DNA of 64,000 nucleotides from Dipteris shenzhenensis. Lineage: Eukaryota; Polypodiophyta; Polypodiopsida; Gleicheniales. A program made the position numbers and the translations under genes. Each line of letters starts with the position of its first letter. Within the stretch, counting starts at the first letter, position 1. The stretch is from the NCBI GenBank assembly GCA_047967505.1, contig CM106538.1, one strand, 5' to 3'. This document shows positions 63,978 to 64,000 of the stretch, piece by piece. The notes under the pieces are model-generated. The model saw nothing but the letters and a program-made list of their open reading frames with translations. It was not told the DNA's origin and did not search any database.

Positions 63978-64000
63978 TGTTGTTAGAGAGCATGGAAGCA
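63978..64000 (-). repeat. Start of an LTR running off the window
   Basis: TGTTGTTAGAGAGCATGG follows the primer site, consistent with an LTR ending ...CTCTAACAACA on the minus strand. Most of it lies outside the window. Confidence 0.7.

Overview
This window is repeat-dominated nuclear DNA from a land plant. The evidence is several lineages of plant-type Ty1/copia retrotransposons primed by initiator-Met tRNA (TGGTATCAGAGC next to the LTR), a Ty3/gypsy element with a second RNase H as in the Tat lineage, an L1-type LINE, a CACTA (TNP2) transposase relic with DUF4218/DUF4216-like regions, and introns of plant size with GT..AG borders. I could not place it to species. The density of elements and lack of ordinary host genes suggest a large genome, such as a gymnosperm, fern or lycophyte, or a repeat-rich angiosperm block. 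No rRNA, tRNA or CRISPR array is visible.

Layout. 1-1.9 kb: microsatellite and a tandem duplication, no gene. 1.9-5.7 kb: a short copia element with both LTRs, whose interior is mostly not retroviral. 6.9-8.3 kb: a broken copy of a small-protein family joined to the gag end and 664-bp LTR of another copia element (minus). 8.3-9.6 kb: an unrecognised broken ORF. 9.6-11.6 kb: a satellite of palindromic ATAAGC modules and pyrimidine-rich blocks. 11.6-13.2 kb: relic of an unknown spliced gene. 13.5-19.5 kb: a rearranged copia copy (plus), itself hit by a 305-bp palindromic insertion. 19.5-24.0 kb: a Tnt1-like copia element (minus). 25.0-26.1 kb: CT-rich satellite. 27.8-28.5 kb: gypsy integrase scrap. 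30.3-30.8 kb: foldback element. 31.9-38.5 kb: a complete copia element (minus) with 352-bp LTRs, TTCCT target duplication, and a 1-kb insertion in integrase. 40.4-42.2 kb: CACTA transposase C-terminal half (minus). 42.7-48.6 kb (plus): a large decayed, spliced gene with a methyltransferase-like stretch followed by two tandem Ulp1-type (C48) protease domains. 48.7-52.3 kb: two more copies of the small-protein family, the second an open 144-codon ORF, around a 710-bp foldback element. 53.6-57.2 kb: LINE ORF2 (minus). 57.2-58.2 kb: another copy of the complete copia family. 58.2-62.7 kb: gypsy pol and 3' LTR (plus). 62.9-64.0 kb: a decayed WRNIP1/MgsA-like AAA+ ATPase pseudogene next to the primer-binding site of a minus-strand LTR element.

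Almost every coding region is broken. The only clean ORF with support from paralogues is at 51,447-51,881. The stretches most worth following are the methyltransferase-like/dual-Ulp1 gene beside the CACTA relic, the captured-looking WRNIP1 pseudogene, and the small-protein family with its repeated local duplications. All family calls come from reading translated motifs by eye, without database searches.
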